A DNA stretch of 10,741 bases from Acholeplasmatales bacterium (lineage in GTDB: Bacteria > Bacillota_I > Bacilli_A > Izemoplasmatales > Hujiaoplasmataceae). The stretch is taken from assembly GCA_003477305.1 (NCBI GenBank), contig DMTN01000013.1:1-10741 (forward strand). The letters run 5' to 3'. The translations under genes and the position numbers were made by a program. Positions 1-6,757 of the stretch are shown here, in pieces. How positions within the stretch are numbered: the first letter of the stretch is position 1; each line of letters opens with the position of its first letter. Under the pieces are notes generated by a model. That model worked only from the letters and a program-made list of their open reading frames with translations. It did no database searches and was not told the origin of the DNA.

Positions 1-210
1 GTCGAAGAGCGCCTGATAGAGCGGATCGACCTCTTCGCCGGTGGTCAGGGTGGTCGCATCGGTCGCGGTGGTCCCGGTTCCGGTCGTCGTGAGGCCCGTC
101 GCGTTGTCGGTCGTCACGGGACTTGCGGTTGTCGTAGTCGGCAGCGTGAAACTGCAGGCGGTCAGGAAAACGGCGGCGATAACCGCCGCCAACAAAAGCA
201 TGCGTCGCAT
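1..210 (-). CDS. Thr-rich lipoprotein, N-terminal part (runs off left edge)
   Basis: This is the first 70 codons of a secreted lipoprotein; the rest lies outside the window. The N-terminus has Arg2-Arg3, a hydrophobic stretch at about residues 5-17, and the lipobox Leu-Thr-Ala-Cys with Cys19 as the predicted lipidated residue. This indicates signal peptidase II processing and anchoring to the outer face of the membrane. A linker of about 40 residues follows with some 19 threonines, after which the sequence turns acidic and begins to look folded (EEVDPLYQALFD). I chose the ATG at 210 because the GGAGG at 217-221 lies 6 bases upstream. A second in-frame ATG at 213 is possible but only 3 bases from that site. 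The start overlaps the stop of the upstream pseudouridine synthase (TGATG), so translation is probably coupled. The function of the mature domain cannot be seen. Confidence 0.8.
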   Translation of the reverse strand, partial: MRRMLLLAAVIAAVFLTACSFTLPTTTTASPVTTDNATGLTTTGTGTTATDATTLTTGEEVDPLYQALFD

Positions 211-1085
211 CATAATCCTCCGTACTTGGCCACATAGGCTTTGAAATCCGCCGGCATGTCCAGGGTGAAATCGAGATCCTTGCCCGTGATCGGGTGTTTC
301 AGGGAAAGCCGATAGCTCAAGAGCATCAGCCGTTCGCCGGTTCGATATTTCGGATTGTAGAGCGGATCGCCGACGACGGCATGGCCGAAGTGCGCGAAAT
401 GGACGCGGATCTGGTGCGTCTTGCCGGTTTCGAGTTTGACCCGCACGAGCGTCTTCAGACCGAACTCCTTGACGACTTCGAAGTCGGTGACGGCATCTTC
501 CCCGCTCATCAGGACTTCCCGCTTCATCGACAGTTCGTCGGCTTTTCCGATCGGCAGGTCGATCGTGCCTTCCTTGGCGTCGAGGATGCCCTCGACGATC
601 GCGTAATACTGCCGGTCGATCTTCGCCTTGAGGTCTTCGGAAAGCAGGAACTTGATGAAACGGTTCTTCGCGATGATCATCAACCCGACCGTTTCCTTGT
701 CGAGACGGTTGACGAGATGGATCTTCGCATGGATTCCATGCTTGTCGTAATAGTCGCAGAGCGCATTCATCAGGGTGCCGGTCGGATGGGACTTGGTGAT
801 CATCACGGGCATGCCGAAGGCTTTGTTGATGATGAGCAGATACTCGTCCTCGTAGACGATGTCGAGCGGAATCGCTTCCTTGACGATTTCCGGATCGATA
901 TCCTCGTCCGGGATGGTGATGCGAAGGGTGTCGCCTTTCTTCACGGAATCGTTCCAGGTCCGCGGCTCGGCGTTGACGACGATGAGTTGTTTTCCGTCCT
1001 GCAGCACGAGTTTGTGCGGAATGTTGTTTTCATGCATGAAATCCTTGATCGACGCCGGTTTTTTGATTTTGTACGCGAGTTCCAT
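210..1085 (-). CDS. RluA-family RNA pseudouridine synthase
   Basis: This enzyme isomerises specific uridines to pseudouridine in rRNA or tRNA; the exact target cannot be told from sequence. An S4-like N-terminal part of about 70 residues precedes the catalytic domain. The catalytic motif lies around residues 123-134, with Asp129 in NRLD as the nucleophile. The family motif GKTHQIRVH is at 221-229, followed by a GDPLY segment. The length of 291 residues is normal for RluA/RluD types. One oddity is that the usual His before RLD is Asn, and the usual Thr-Ser-Gly after it reads Thr-Val-Gly. The start is uncertain: a GTG at 1094 is also in frame. I prefer the ATG at 1085 because it gives the family's typical N-terminus and leaves a leader of about 17 bases containing AAAGG. 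It has its own promoter and is coupled to the downstream lipoprotein gene. Confidence 0.92.
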   Translation of the reverse strand: MELAYKIKKPASIKDFMHENNIPHKLVLQDGKQLIVVNAEPRTWNDSVKKGDTLRITIPDEDIDPEIVKEAIPLDIVYEDEYLLIINKAFGMPVMITKSHPTGTLMNALCDYYDKHGIHAKIHLVNRLDKETVGLMIIAKNRFIKFLLSEDLKAKIDRQYYAIVEGILDAKEGTIDLPIGKADELSMKREVLMSGEDAVTDFEVVKEFGLKTLVRVKLETGKTHQIRVHFAHFGHAVVGDPLYNPKYRTGERLMLLSYRLSLKHPITGKDLDFTLDMPADFKAYVAKYGGL

Positions 1086-1108
1086 GAAGACCACGACCTT
1101 TCCCTAAT

Positions 1109-1137
1109 ATTTTACCATAAATGCGCCCCGTTGTAAC
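1109..1137 (-). promoter_or_regulatory. Sigma-A-type promoter for the pseudouridine synthase gene
   Basis: Read on the minus strand, GTTACA (1132-1137, 4 of 6 consensus bases) is followed by a 17-base spacer and TAAAAT (1109-1114, 5 of 6). Transcription would start near 1102, leaving a very short leader before the ATG at 1085. It lies just downstream of the terminator of the preceding gene, as expected for a new transcription unit. Called from the sequence pattern only. Confidence 0.6.
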
Positions 1138-1169
1138 ATTTTTTAAGGGTCCGAGCCCTCACGCAAATC

Positions 1170-1196
1170 AAAAAGCGCCCCCTTTTAGGGGACGCT
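1170..1196 (-). terminator. Intrinsic terminator after the M29 aminopeptidase gene
   Basis: A 9-bp stem (1174-1182 with 1188-1196, one G-U wobble in the minus-strand RNA) closes a 5-base loop and is followed on the minus strand by a T run (1173-1170). It begins 16 bases past the aminopeptidase stop codon. No T run follows it on the plus strand, so it acts in one direction only. Confidence 0.85.
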
Positions 1197-1212
1197 TCGG
1201 CGGAACGGATCG

Positions 1213-2325
1213 TTACTTGAGGTGTTCGGGGTTCAGTCCGTCGAGTTCCGGGACGATGAAGCGGCCGTCCTTGCGGATCAGCCGTCCGTCGAACCAGACT
1301 TCACCGCCGCCGTACTCGGGCGTCATGATCAAAACGAGGTCCCAGTGAATCGCCGAATCGTTGCCGTTCGGCGCTTCGGTATAGCAGCGCCCCGGCGTGA
1401 AATGGATCGAGCCGGCGATCTTTTCGTCATACAGCGTGTCGCCGACCGGCTTGATCACGAGCGGATTGACCCCGATCGCGAATTCGCCGACGTAGCGGGC
1501 GCCTTCGTCGGTATTGAACACCGACTGGAGGAGGTCGTTCTCCTGATCCGCGACGGCATCGACGATGCGGCCGTTTTCAAAGGTCAGGGAAACGTTCGTG
1601 AAGACCGTGCCGCGCTGCGCGGAGGGCGCGTTATAGGTGATCTTGCCGTTCACCGAATCGCGGACGGGGGCGGTGAAGATTTCCCCGTCGGGGATGTTGT
1701 ATTCGCCGGCGCAGGGCACCGCGGGGATGCCCTTGATCGAGAAGGAGAGATCGGTTCCCTTGGCGACGAGGCGGACCCGGTCGGTTTTTTCCATCAGTGT
1801 CTTGAGCGGTTTGAAGGCTTCGTTCATGCGCGAATAGTCGACGGTCGAGACGCCGATGATGTAGTCGTAGTAGGCTTCCAGCGACATCCGGTTCTTGTGG
1901 GCGCCGCCTTCGGTCGGATAGTTGAGCAGGACCCATTTCTTGGATAGCCGCTTGGCCGTGATCGGGTTCATCTTCTTGGCGATCGCGGTCTTGATCGCCT
2001 GCGGGACGTCGGCCTGGACATAGTCCGAGTCGCTGGCGCGGATCGCGATGTAGCAATCGACGTCGTCGAGTTTCCAGTCCATCCAGCGATACTGGCGGTC
2101 GAGCGCCTTTTCGGTGGTGGAGAGCGCCGTTTCGCGGGTAATCTCGTCGTCGGACAACTCGACGATCGGGTTTCCGCCGAGACGGCGGATCGTCTTCATC
2201 AGTTCGAGGATCAGCGGCTTCGCCTTGATCGTGGCGGAAATCATGACGTTTTCGCCCGGTTGCATGGCGACGGAGTAGGAAACGAGGGTTTCGGCGAGTT
2301 TCGTGAGGCGTGGGTCTCTCAGCAT
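1213..2325 (-). CDS. M29 family metallo-aminopeptidase
   Basis: This is a cytoplasmic exopeptidase of the AmpS / aminopeptidase T family, which removes N-terminal residues from peptides using two metal ions. All ligand positions known from the family can be found: Glu215 (in PDGE), Glu281 (in GEF), His308 (in GSIHF), His327 and Asp329 (in AIHWD), plus the conserved Tyr315. The length of 370 residues matches the shorter M29 members; AmpS itself is around 410. The ATG at 2325 lies 6 bases after the ntdP stop, and a GAGGAG ribosome site sits within the last codons of ntdP. The two genes therefore look like one coupled transcript, closed by the terminator at 1170-1196. The likely role is peptide turnover; no signal peptide is present. 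Confidence 0.93.
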   Translation of the reverse strand: MLRDPRLTKLAETLVSYSVAMQPGENVMISATIKAKPLILELMKTIRRLGGNPIVELSDDEITRETALSTTEKALDRQYRWMDWKLDDVDCYIAIRASDSDYVQADVPQAIKTAIAKKMNPITAKRLSKKWVLLNYPTEGGAHKNRMSLEAYYDYIIGVSTVDYSRMNEAFKPLKTLMEKTDRVRLVAKGTDLSFSIKGIPAVPCAGEYNIPDGEIFTAPVRDSVNGKITYNAPSAQRGTVFTNVSLTFENGRIVDAVADQENDLLQSVFNTDEGARYVGEFAIGVNPLVIKPVGDTLYDEKIAGSIHFTPGRCYTEAPNGNDSAIHWDLVLIMTPEYGGGEVWFDGRLIRKDGRFIVPELDGLNPEHLK

Positions 2326-2331
2326 GTTCTT

Positions 2332-2865
2332 TCAGTTCTCCTCATGGATGGATTGGTATTTGGCGTACCAGGCGGCGATGCCTTCGGTCGCAAACGGTTC
2401 AACGCGGCGGCGGACTTCGGCCTGCAGGGAGCGGAATTCGGTTTCGAGGATCGCGCACAGGTCGGCGGGATAGCCCATTTCGGCCGCGTGCTTCTTGTAT
2501 TCGTTCTGATCGAGGACGGTGATCGTCCCGTCGATCGACACCTTCACGTCGAGGTCGTAGTCGATGTACTTGATCGCTTCCTCGTCGACGAGCGCGGGGG
2601 AAGACAGGTTGCAGTAATACGAAATCCCTTCGGCTTTGATGATGCCGATGACGTTGTACCAGCGGTTCTTGTAGAAATAGGTGACCGATGGTTCCTTGGT
2701 GAACCAGAAACGGCCGTTGGCCTCGACGACCTTGGTGCGGTCGTTGGCGACGATGACGACATCGTCGTCATCGAACAGGACGGTCGCCTGAGACCAGATG
2801 CGGTGCAGCGTCGTATCATGCTTGTAACTTTGGACGATGATGGGTTTGCCGACGGAAAGGGCCAT
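2332..2865 (-). CDS. ntdP: Nucleoside tri-/diphosphate phosphatase, DUF402 family
   Basis: This resembles Bacillus YgaC and the staphylococcal Ntdp enzyme, which hydrolyse nucleoside tri- and diphosphates with divalent metal. Family hallmarks are visible throughout. They include an early SYKHD..LHR segment, then ANDRT with WFTKEP, then YYCNLSSP at about residues 83-90, and the acidic block DEEAIKYIDYDLDVKV at about 94-109, whose aspartates are the expected metal ligands. The C-terminus has the usual Phe-rich WYAKYQ helix. At 177 residues it is full length. The ATG at 2865 is preceded by GAGGTGG at a suitable distance. It has its own strong -10 box and is followed after 6 bases by the aminopeptidase gene. 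Confidence 0.93.
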   Translation of the reverse strand: MALSVGKPIIVQSYKHDTTLHRIWSQATVLFDDDDVVIVANDRTKVVEANGRFWFTKEPSVTYFYKNRWYNVIGIIKAEGISYYCNLSSPALVDEEAIKYIDYDLDVKVSIDGTITVLDQNEYKKHAAEMGYPADLCAILETEFRSLQAEVRRRVEPFATEGIAAWYAKYQSIHEEN

Positions 2866-2897
2866 GCGGCCACCTCGCTTTCATGACTGTTGAAACC

Positions 2898-2925
2898 ATT
2901 ATAACAGACAAGCGGCGTTCGCGAA
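2898..2925 (-). promoter_or_regulatory. Extended -10 promoter for ntdP-aminopeptidase
   Basis: On the minus strand a perfect TATAAT (2898-2903) is preceded by TGT, giving an extended -10. The best -35 match is poor: TTCGCG at 2920-2925 with a 16-base spacer. The predicted start near 2891 gives a leader of about 26 bases before the ATG at 2865. The -35 area overlaps the inverted repeat at 2920-2937. Confidence 0.7.
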
Positions 2926-2937
2926 CGGAATTTCGCG
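2920..2937. repeat. Perfect inverted repeat upstream of ntdP
   Basis: CGCGAA (2920-2925) and TTCGCG (2932-2937) form a perfect 6-bp dyad around a 6-base centre. It sits 9 bases past the trmL stop codon and over the weak -35 of the ntdP promoter. No T run follows it on either strand, so it is a poor intrinsic terminator. It could be an operator or a chance palindrome. Confidence 0.4.
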
Positions 2938-2946
2938 GAAGCGGCG

Positions 2947-3465
2947 TCAATCGCGGTCGAGCCAGTCGGCGCCTTTGAGCGTTTCCGGTTCGGTCTGCGA
3001 CAAGCCGGGATACCCCCGCTGGCGCAATGCTTCGTAGAGCCCGACGCAGACGACGTTCGACAGGTTGAGGCTTCGGACATGGTCGTTCATCGGCAGGCGC
3101 AGGCAGAAATCGCGGAATCCGCGCAGAAGGTCTTTCGGCAGTCCGGTCGACTCGCGTCCGAAGACGAGGTAGACATCGGCGGCGGGGACGGTGAAGTCGA
3201 AGGCGTCCGGGCTTTTCGTCCCATATCGGGTGAAAAAGGCGTACACGCCGGGATGGGCGGCGTGAAACGTCTCCCAGTCTTTCCAAACGTCGTATTCGAC
3301 GTGTTCGAGATAGTTGACGCCGTATCGCTTGATGTGCTTCGGATCGAGTTTGAAGCCGAGCGGTTCGATCAGATGCAGCCGCGTTCCCGTCGCGGCGCAG
3401 GTCCGCATGACGTTGCCGGTATTCTGGGGAATTTCCGGCTGATACAAAACGACGTGAAGCGCCAT
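2947..3465 (-). CDS. trmL: tRNA (cytidine/uridine-34-2'-O)-methyltransferase
   Basis: This is a SPOUT-class methyltransferase of the TrmL/CspR type, which methylates the ribose of the wobble base in leucine tRNAs using S-adenosylmethionine. The three knot motifs are intact: motif 1 at residues 10-21 (P..PQNTGNVMR, with Asn15 and Arg21), motif 2 at 102-110 (FGRESTGLP), and motif 3 at 124-137 (LPM..HVRSLNLSN). The enzyme is the minimal SPOUT domain with no RNA-binding extension. At 172 residues it is slightly longer than E. coli TrmL because of a short C-terminal tail. Its ATG overlaps the nfo stop by one base (TGATG) with a modest GGGGA ribosome site, so translation is probably coupled to nfo. 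No intrinsic terminator follows, so some readthrough into ntdP is likely. Confidence 0.95.
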   Translation of the reverse strand: MALHVVLYQPEIPQNTGNVMRTCAATGTRLHLIEPLGFKLDPKHIKRYGVNYLEHVEYDVWKDWETFHAAHPGVYAFFTRYGTKSPDAFDFTVPAADVYLVFGRESTGLPKDLLRGFRDFCLRLPMNDHVRSLNLSNVVCVGLYEALRQRGYPGLSQTEPETLKGADWLDRD

Positions 3466-4400
3466 CAGTCCCCGACTTCTTCTTTCGCTTCCTGGGTCCG
3501 AATCTTCGCCATCACATCCGGGTCGAACGCGTTTTCGCGGAGCATCGCGATTTCGAACTTGTAGGGCGGGAATCCGAGGGCGGGATTGGTCTCGTCGGGA
3601 ACGTACGGGGTTTCGAGGATTTTCGGAATGGTTTCGAAACGCGGGTGGTGAACGATGCGCGAAAGCGCCGCGAAGCCGATCTGGCCGAAGCCGATGTTGG
3701 CGTGACGGTCCTTGTGGGCGCCACGTTCGTTTTTCGAATCGTTGACGTGGAGCACGAGGATGCGGTCGACCCCGACGATCTTATCGTAGACGTCAAGCGT
3801 CGCCTCAAAGTCGTCGATCACGTCATAACCGGCATCGTGCGTGTGGCAGGTGTCGAAACAGACGCCGACGCGCGGCGTCGGACCGATCAGCGCCAGCAAC
3901 AACCCGAGTTCGTCGAAGGAGCGTCCGACTTCGGTTCCCTTGCCGGCCATGCCTTCCAGGGCGATCGCGACGTCGGTGCTTGCGGTTGCGGCGAGGATCT
4001 TCTTGACCCCGTCGGCGATCCGTTCGATGCCGGCTTCGGGGCCGTCCTTCATGTGCGCGCCGGGATGGAGGACGATCGTTTTGGCGCCCATCGCGGAGGT
4101 CCGCATGACTTCTTCGGTGAGGAAGGAGACGGCGAAGGCGCGCTTCTCGGGGTCGGGGTTGGCGAGATTGACGATGTAAGGCGCATGCACGATCACGGAG
4201 GCCGGATCGATGCCGTTTTGCCGCATCAGGTCGATCGCTTCGGGAATCCGCATTTCGCGGACCGGTTTGCGGAAGCTGTTCTGCGGAGCGCCGGTATAGA
4301 CCATGAAGACGTTCGCGCCATAGGAAAGAGCTTCTTTGACGCTTCCGAGGTATTGGTCTTTTCCCCCGAGTCCGACGTGGGATCCGAGGAGGAGGCTCAT
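3465..4400 (-). CDS. nfo: Deoxyribonuclease IV (AP endonuclease)
   Basis: This enzyme cuts the DNA backbone 5' of abasic sites in base-excision repair, using three zinc ions in a TIM barrel. All nine expected zinc ligands are present: His72, His112, Glu149, Asp183, His186, His218, Asp231, His233 and Glu263. The signature strings CFDTCH (181-186), HVND (218-221) and LETP (262-265) are clear. The length of 311 residues is slightly above E. coli Nfo because of a charged C-terminal tail. Its ATG at 4400 overlaps the cshB stop by four bases (ATGA), so the two are translationally coupled. Association with cshB and ispH matches the yqfP-yqfQ-yqfR-yqfS region of Bacillus subtilis, which supports the orthology. 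Confidence 0.97.
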   Translation of the reverse strand: MSLLLGSHVGLGGKDQYLGSVKEALSYGANVFMVYTGAPQNSFRKPVREMRIPEAIDLMRQNGIDPASVIVHAPYIVNLANPDPEKRAFAVSFLTEEVMRTSAMGAKTIVLHPGAHMKDGPEAGIERIADGVKKILAATASTDVAIALEGMAGKGTEVGRSFDELGLLLALIGPTPRVGVCFDTCHTHDAGYDVIDDFEATLDVYDKIVGVDRILVLHVNDSKNERGAHKDRHANIGFGQIGFAALSRIVHHPRFETIPKILETPYVPDETNPALGFPPYKFEIAMLRENAFDPDVMAKIRTQEAKEEVGD

Positions 4401-5689
4401 CGCTGTCCCCGTTTCTTCCGGATCACCTTTTTGGCGAGTTCGATGTCTTCGCGGAGTCTGCGCTTATAGCCGGGCTTGACCTTGGCCGGGACGAGGATGT
4501 TGCGGCGGACGACGCCTTCGACCTGTCCGGGTTTGTAGGAACGCTGGGTGCGTTCGCGGCGGTTTTTGGCGTCGACGAACTGGCGGTCCTTGATTTCCTT
4601 GTATTCGGCAACGATCCCTTTGGTCTCGAGTTTGTTCAGATAGGCGTCGTCGGCGAACTCATATAGCGACACGACGATGCCATCCTTGTTCATCCGGCCG
4701 GTCCGGCCGGAACGGTGGATGTAGAACTCCGGATCGGAGGGCAGTTCGTAGTTCACGATGTGGGAGATGCCGGCGATGTCGATGCCGCGCGAGACGATGT
4801 CGGTGGCGACGACGTATTGGTAGTCGAGTTTTCGGATCCCGGCGACGATCGTGCGGCGTTTGCGCGCCTCGAGGCCGCCGTGGATCAGGGCGACGTTCAG
4901 TTTCTTTTCGAGCAGGCGCTGATACACTTCGTCGGCCGATTCCTTGGTATTGCAGAAAATCAGGCAGAGGAACGGGTTGATGCACGCAAGGACTTCCGGC
5001 AAGATTTCCTGACGCGGTTTTTCGCGTGTCTTGATGAACCAGTGCTTGATGTCAAGCGAGTCGATGTCCATGCTCTTGACGTCGATGAAGTCCGGATTTT
5101 TGAGGTATTTGCGCAAAAACGGCTGGATCTTCTCGGGAATGGTCGCCGAAAAAACGAGCGTCTGCAGGTTCGGGCTCATCGCGCCGGCAACCATGTCGAC
5201 GTCTTCGAGGAAGCCTTCGTCGAGCGTCATGTCGGCTTCGTCGACGACGAAGGTGCGGACGTGATGGACATCCAGAGCGAGTTCTTTTTTGACGAGGTCG
5301 CGCAGTTTGCCGGGGGTCCCGACAACGATCTGCGGCTGGGCGCGTCCGAGACGGGCGACTTCTTCCGAACGATCGGTGCCGCCGGTGTAGAGCCGGATGT
5401 CGATCGGCAGCGGCGATTTGTCGGCGATCTGGCGGGCGAAGTCGTGGATTTGGCGCGCGAGTTCGCGGGTCGGCGCGGAAATGAGGACCTGCAGCGTCGG
5501 CGAAGCGGCGTTGAGCGCCTGGAAGATCGGGATCAGATAGCTGTGGGTCTTGCCGGTGCCGGTGGCCGATTTGACGACGAGATCGCGGCCGGCCGTGATC
5601 TTCGGGATGACGTCCTTCTGGACCTGGGTGAGTTCTTTGAATCCGAGCTCTTCGAGCGCGGCGTTGATGAACGGTTTGTACGTAAACAT
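4397..5689 (-). CDS. cshB: DEAD-box ATP-dependent RNA helicase, CshB type
   Basis: This ATP-dependent helicase unwinds RNA duplexes and is typically linked to cold tolerance, ribosome assembly or mRNA turnover. In order: a Q motif near Phe17-Gln24, motif I ATGTGKT (42-48), Ia PTRELA (73-78), Ib TPGK (125-128), II DEAD (150-153), III SAT (181-183), IV IFCNT (244-248), V around TDIVSRGID (296-304) and VI HRSGRTGR (325-332). A basic tail from about 370 onward probably binds RNA. The usual HGxLxQxxR motif reads HGGLEARKR, as I recall for CshB-type proteins. The open frame extends upstream through the promoter to 5905, so those codons cannot be used. I chose the ATG at 5689 (430 residues); the one at 5710 lacks a ribosome site and lies about 12 bases from the predicted transcript start. 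nfo follows with a 4-base overlap. Confidence 0.95.
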   Translation of the reverse strand: MFTYKPFINAALEELGFKELTQVQKDVIPKITAGRDLVVKSATGTGKTHSYLIPIFQALNAASPTLQVLISAPTRELARQIHDFARQIADKSPLPIDIRLYTGGTDRSEEVARLGRAQPQIVVGTPGKLRDLVKKELALDVHHVRTFVVDEADMTLDEGFLEDVDMVAGAMSPNLQTLVFSATIPEKIQPFLRKYLKNPDFIDVKSMDIDSLDIKHWFIKTREKPRQEILPEVLACINPFLCLIFCNTKESADEVYQRLLEKKLNVALIHGGLEARKRRTIVAGIRKLDYQYVVATDIVSRGIDIAGISHIVNYELPSDPEFYIHRSGRTGRMNKDGIVVSLYEFADDAYLNKLETKGIVAEYKEIKDRQFVDAKNRRERTQRSYKPGQVEGVVRRNILVPAKVKPGYKRRLREDIELAKKVIRKKRGQR

Positions 5690-5710
5690 GTCTTGCACCA
5701 AACTTTCCAT

Positions 5711-5738
5711 ATGAAATTCATACAATTTATTATATAAT
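5711..5738 (+). promoter_or_regulatory. Promoter of ispH
   Basis: On the plus strand ATGAAA (5711-5716, 4 of 6 consensus) is followed by a 16-base spacer and a perfect TATAAT (5733-5738). The predicted start is near 5745, giving a leader of about 32 bases that contains a strong GGGAGG (5765-5770) six bases before the ATG. The -10 shares two bases with the divergent cshB -10 box. Confidence 0.65.
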
Positions 5739-5757
5739 AAAACCGTCCCAAAGTAAA
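5729..5757 (-). promoter_or_regulatory. Promoter of the cshB-nfo-trmL operon
   Basis: On the minus strand TTTACT (5752-5757, 4 of 6 consensus) is followed by a 17-base spacer and a perfect TATAAT (5729-5734). Transcription would start near 5722, leaving a leader of about 33 bases to the ATG at 5689. The -10 overlaps that of the opposite promoter. Confidence 0.75.
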
Positions 5758-5776
5758 CGAATACGGGAGGTATGCC

Positions 5777-6685
5777 ATGAGAGTTCTGCCCATCACGCCC
5801 CGCGGCTACTGCCACGGCGTCGTTTCCGCGATTTCCGCGGTGAACCAATGCCTCGCCGATATGTCCGTCCCGCGTCCGATCCATCTTTTGGGAATGATCG
5901 TCCACAATCGTTTCGTCGTCGAACGTTTCGCCGCACAGGGGGTCGTCGTCCTCGATTCCTCCGAGAAATCCCGTCTCGAACTGCTCGACGGCGTTTCATC
6001 CGGAACGGTCGTCGTGACCGCCCACGGCGTCGGCGACGACGTCTATGCGAAAATCGCCGCCAAAAAACTCCACCTCGTCGATGCGACCTGCCGCGACGTG
6101 CGACGGACGCACGATGAAATCAAGGAACGCATCGCCCGCGGCGACGCCGTCCTCTTCGTCGGAAAGCAGGGCCACCCCGAGACGGAAGGCGTCCTCGCCA
6201 TCCCCGGCGTCCTCCTCATCGAAAACCTCGATCAGGCGCGGACCCTTCCCTTCCCCGCCGCACCCCTGTTCATCGCCAACCAGACCACCTTCTCGATCAA
6301 GGACATCGTCCCGATCGTCGAAGCGATCCAAACACGACGTCCCGACGCCGAAGCCGGCGCCGAGATCTGCGATGCCACCCGCAGGCGCCAGGAGGCGGTC
6401 GCAAGCGACGCCGTCGGAGTCGACCTGCTCCTCGTCGTCGGCGATCCGCATTCAAACAATACCAACAATCTCGTCCGCATCGGCCGCGACGTCGCCGGTG
6501 TCCATACCGAGCGGATCGAATCTTCCGCCGACATCGAGCCGGCCTGGCTCGAAGGGATTGCGTCGGTCGCCGTGACCTCCGGCGCCTCGACGCCGACCGA
6601 CGTGACCGCCGCGGTGATCGCGTTTCTCCGTCACTACGACGAATGCGGCGTTCCCGACATCGGAAAAAGTTGCGACTCCCGCTGA
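5777..6685 (+). CDS. ispH: 4-hydroxy-3-methylbut-2-enyl diphosphate reductase
   Basis: IspH (LytB) catalyses the last step of the MEP pathway, reducing HMBPP to IPP and DMAPP with an iron-sulfur cluster. The three cluster cysteines are present: Cys12 (in GYCHGV), Cys105 (in DATC) and Cys198 (in EIC). Substrate residues are also recognisable: His43, His83, His133 and the catalytic Glu135 (in GHPETEG), the Thr pair at 170-171, the Ser226-Asn227 region, and the SGAS segment at 268-271. The length of 302 residues is typical. The start is fixed by GGGAGG six bases upstream. It is transcribed away from cshB; in Bacillus subtilis the same neighbours (yqfP, yqfR, yqfS) also lie together. No terminator separates it from the small gene downstream, so readthrough into that gene is likely. 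Confidence 0.97.
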   Translation: MRVLPITPRGYCHGVVSAISAVNQCLADMSVPRPIHLLGMIVHNRFVVERFAAQGVVVLDSSEKSRLELLDGVSSGTVVVTAHGVGDDVYAKIAAKKLHLVDATCRDVRRTHDEIKERIARGDAVLFVGKQGHPETEGVLAIPGVLLIENLDQARTLPFPAAPLFIANQTTFSIKDIVPIVEAIQTRRPDAEAGAEICDATRRRQEAVASDAVGVDLLLVVGDPHSNNTNNLVRIGRDVAGVHTERIESSADIEPAWLEGIASVAVTSGASTPTDVTAAVIAFLRHYDECGVPDIGKSCDSR

Positions 6686-6693
6686 TTTAACGC

Positions 6694-6722
6694 TTTCTTT
6701 TTCGGTTCAGGTATTGTATAAT
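6694..6722 (+). promoter_or_regulatory. Probable promoter of the small membrane protein gene
   Basis: A perfect TATAAT (6717-6722) lies in the gap after ispH. The best spaced -35 (TTTCTT, 6694-6699, 17-base spacer) is weak. The predicted start is near 6729, giving a leader of about 30 bases with the palindrome CGATATATCG (6731-6740) at its very 5' end. Confidence 0.5.
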
Positions 6723-6757
6723 GTAAAAAGCGATATATCGTCATTGAGGTGAACACC

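Noticed and set aside
294..1136. A 280-codon plus-strand open frame antisense to the pseudouridine synthase
   Set aside because: Mirror frame with no family motif. It crosses the promoter region on the other strand.
1095..1212. A possible small RNA or riboswitch in the gap before the pseudouridine synthase
   Set aside because: The gap is fully explained by a terminator and a promoter; the predicted leader is under 20 bases.
1222..2886. Plus-strand open frames (1222-1947, 2260-2886) opposite the aminopeptidase and ntdP
   Set aside because: Val/Asp-rich shadows of well-supported minus-strand genes; no ribosome sites or motifs.
3645..4469. A 274-codon plus-strand open frame antisense to nfo
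   Set aside because: Shadow of nfo, which keeps all nine zinc ligands.
4715..5737. A 340-codon plus-strand open frame antisense to cshB
   Set aside because: It is a mirror frame of the helicase with biased Val/Asp/Arg content. It also runs through the cshB promoter.
5690..5905. N-terminal extension of cshB up to 5905
   Set aside because: These codons lie upstream of the cshB promoter and overlap ispH; they do not resemble helicase sequence.
6691..6732. CGCTTT and AAAGCG as a hairpin terminator for ispH
   Set aside because: Only 6 bp with a 30-base loop spanning a -10 box, and no T run after it.
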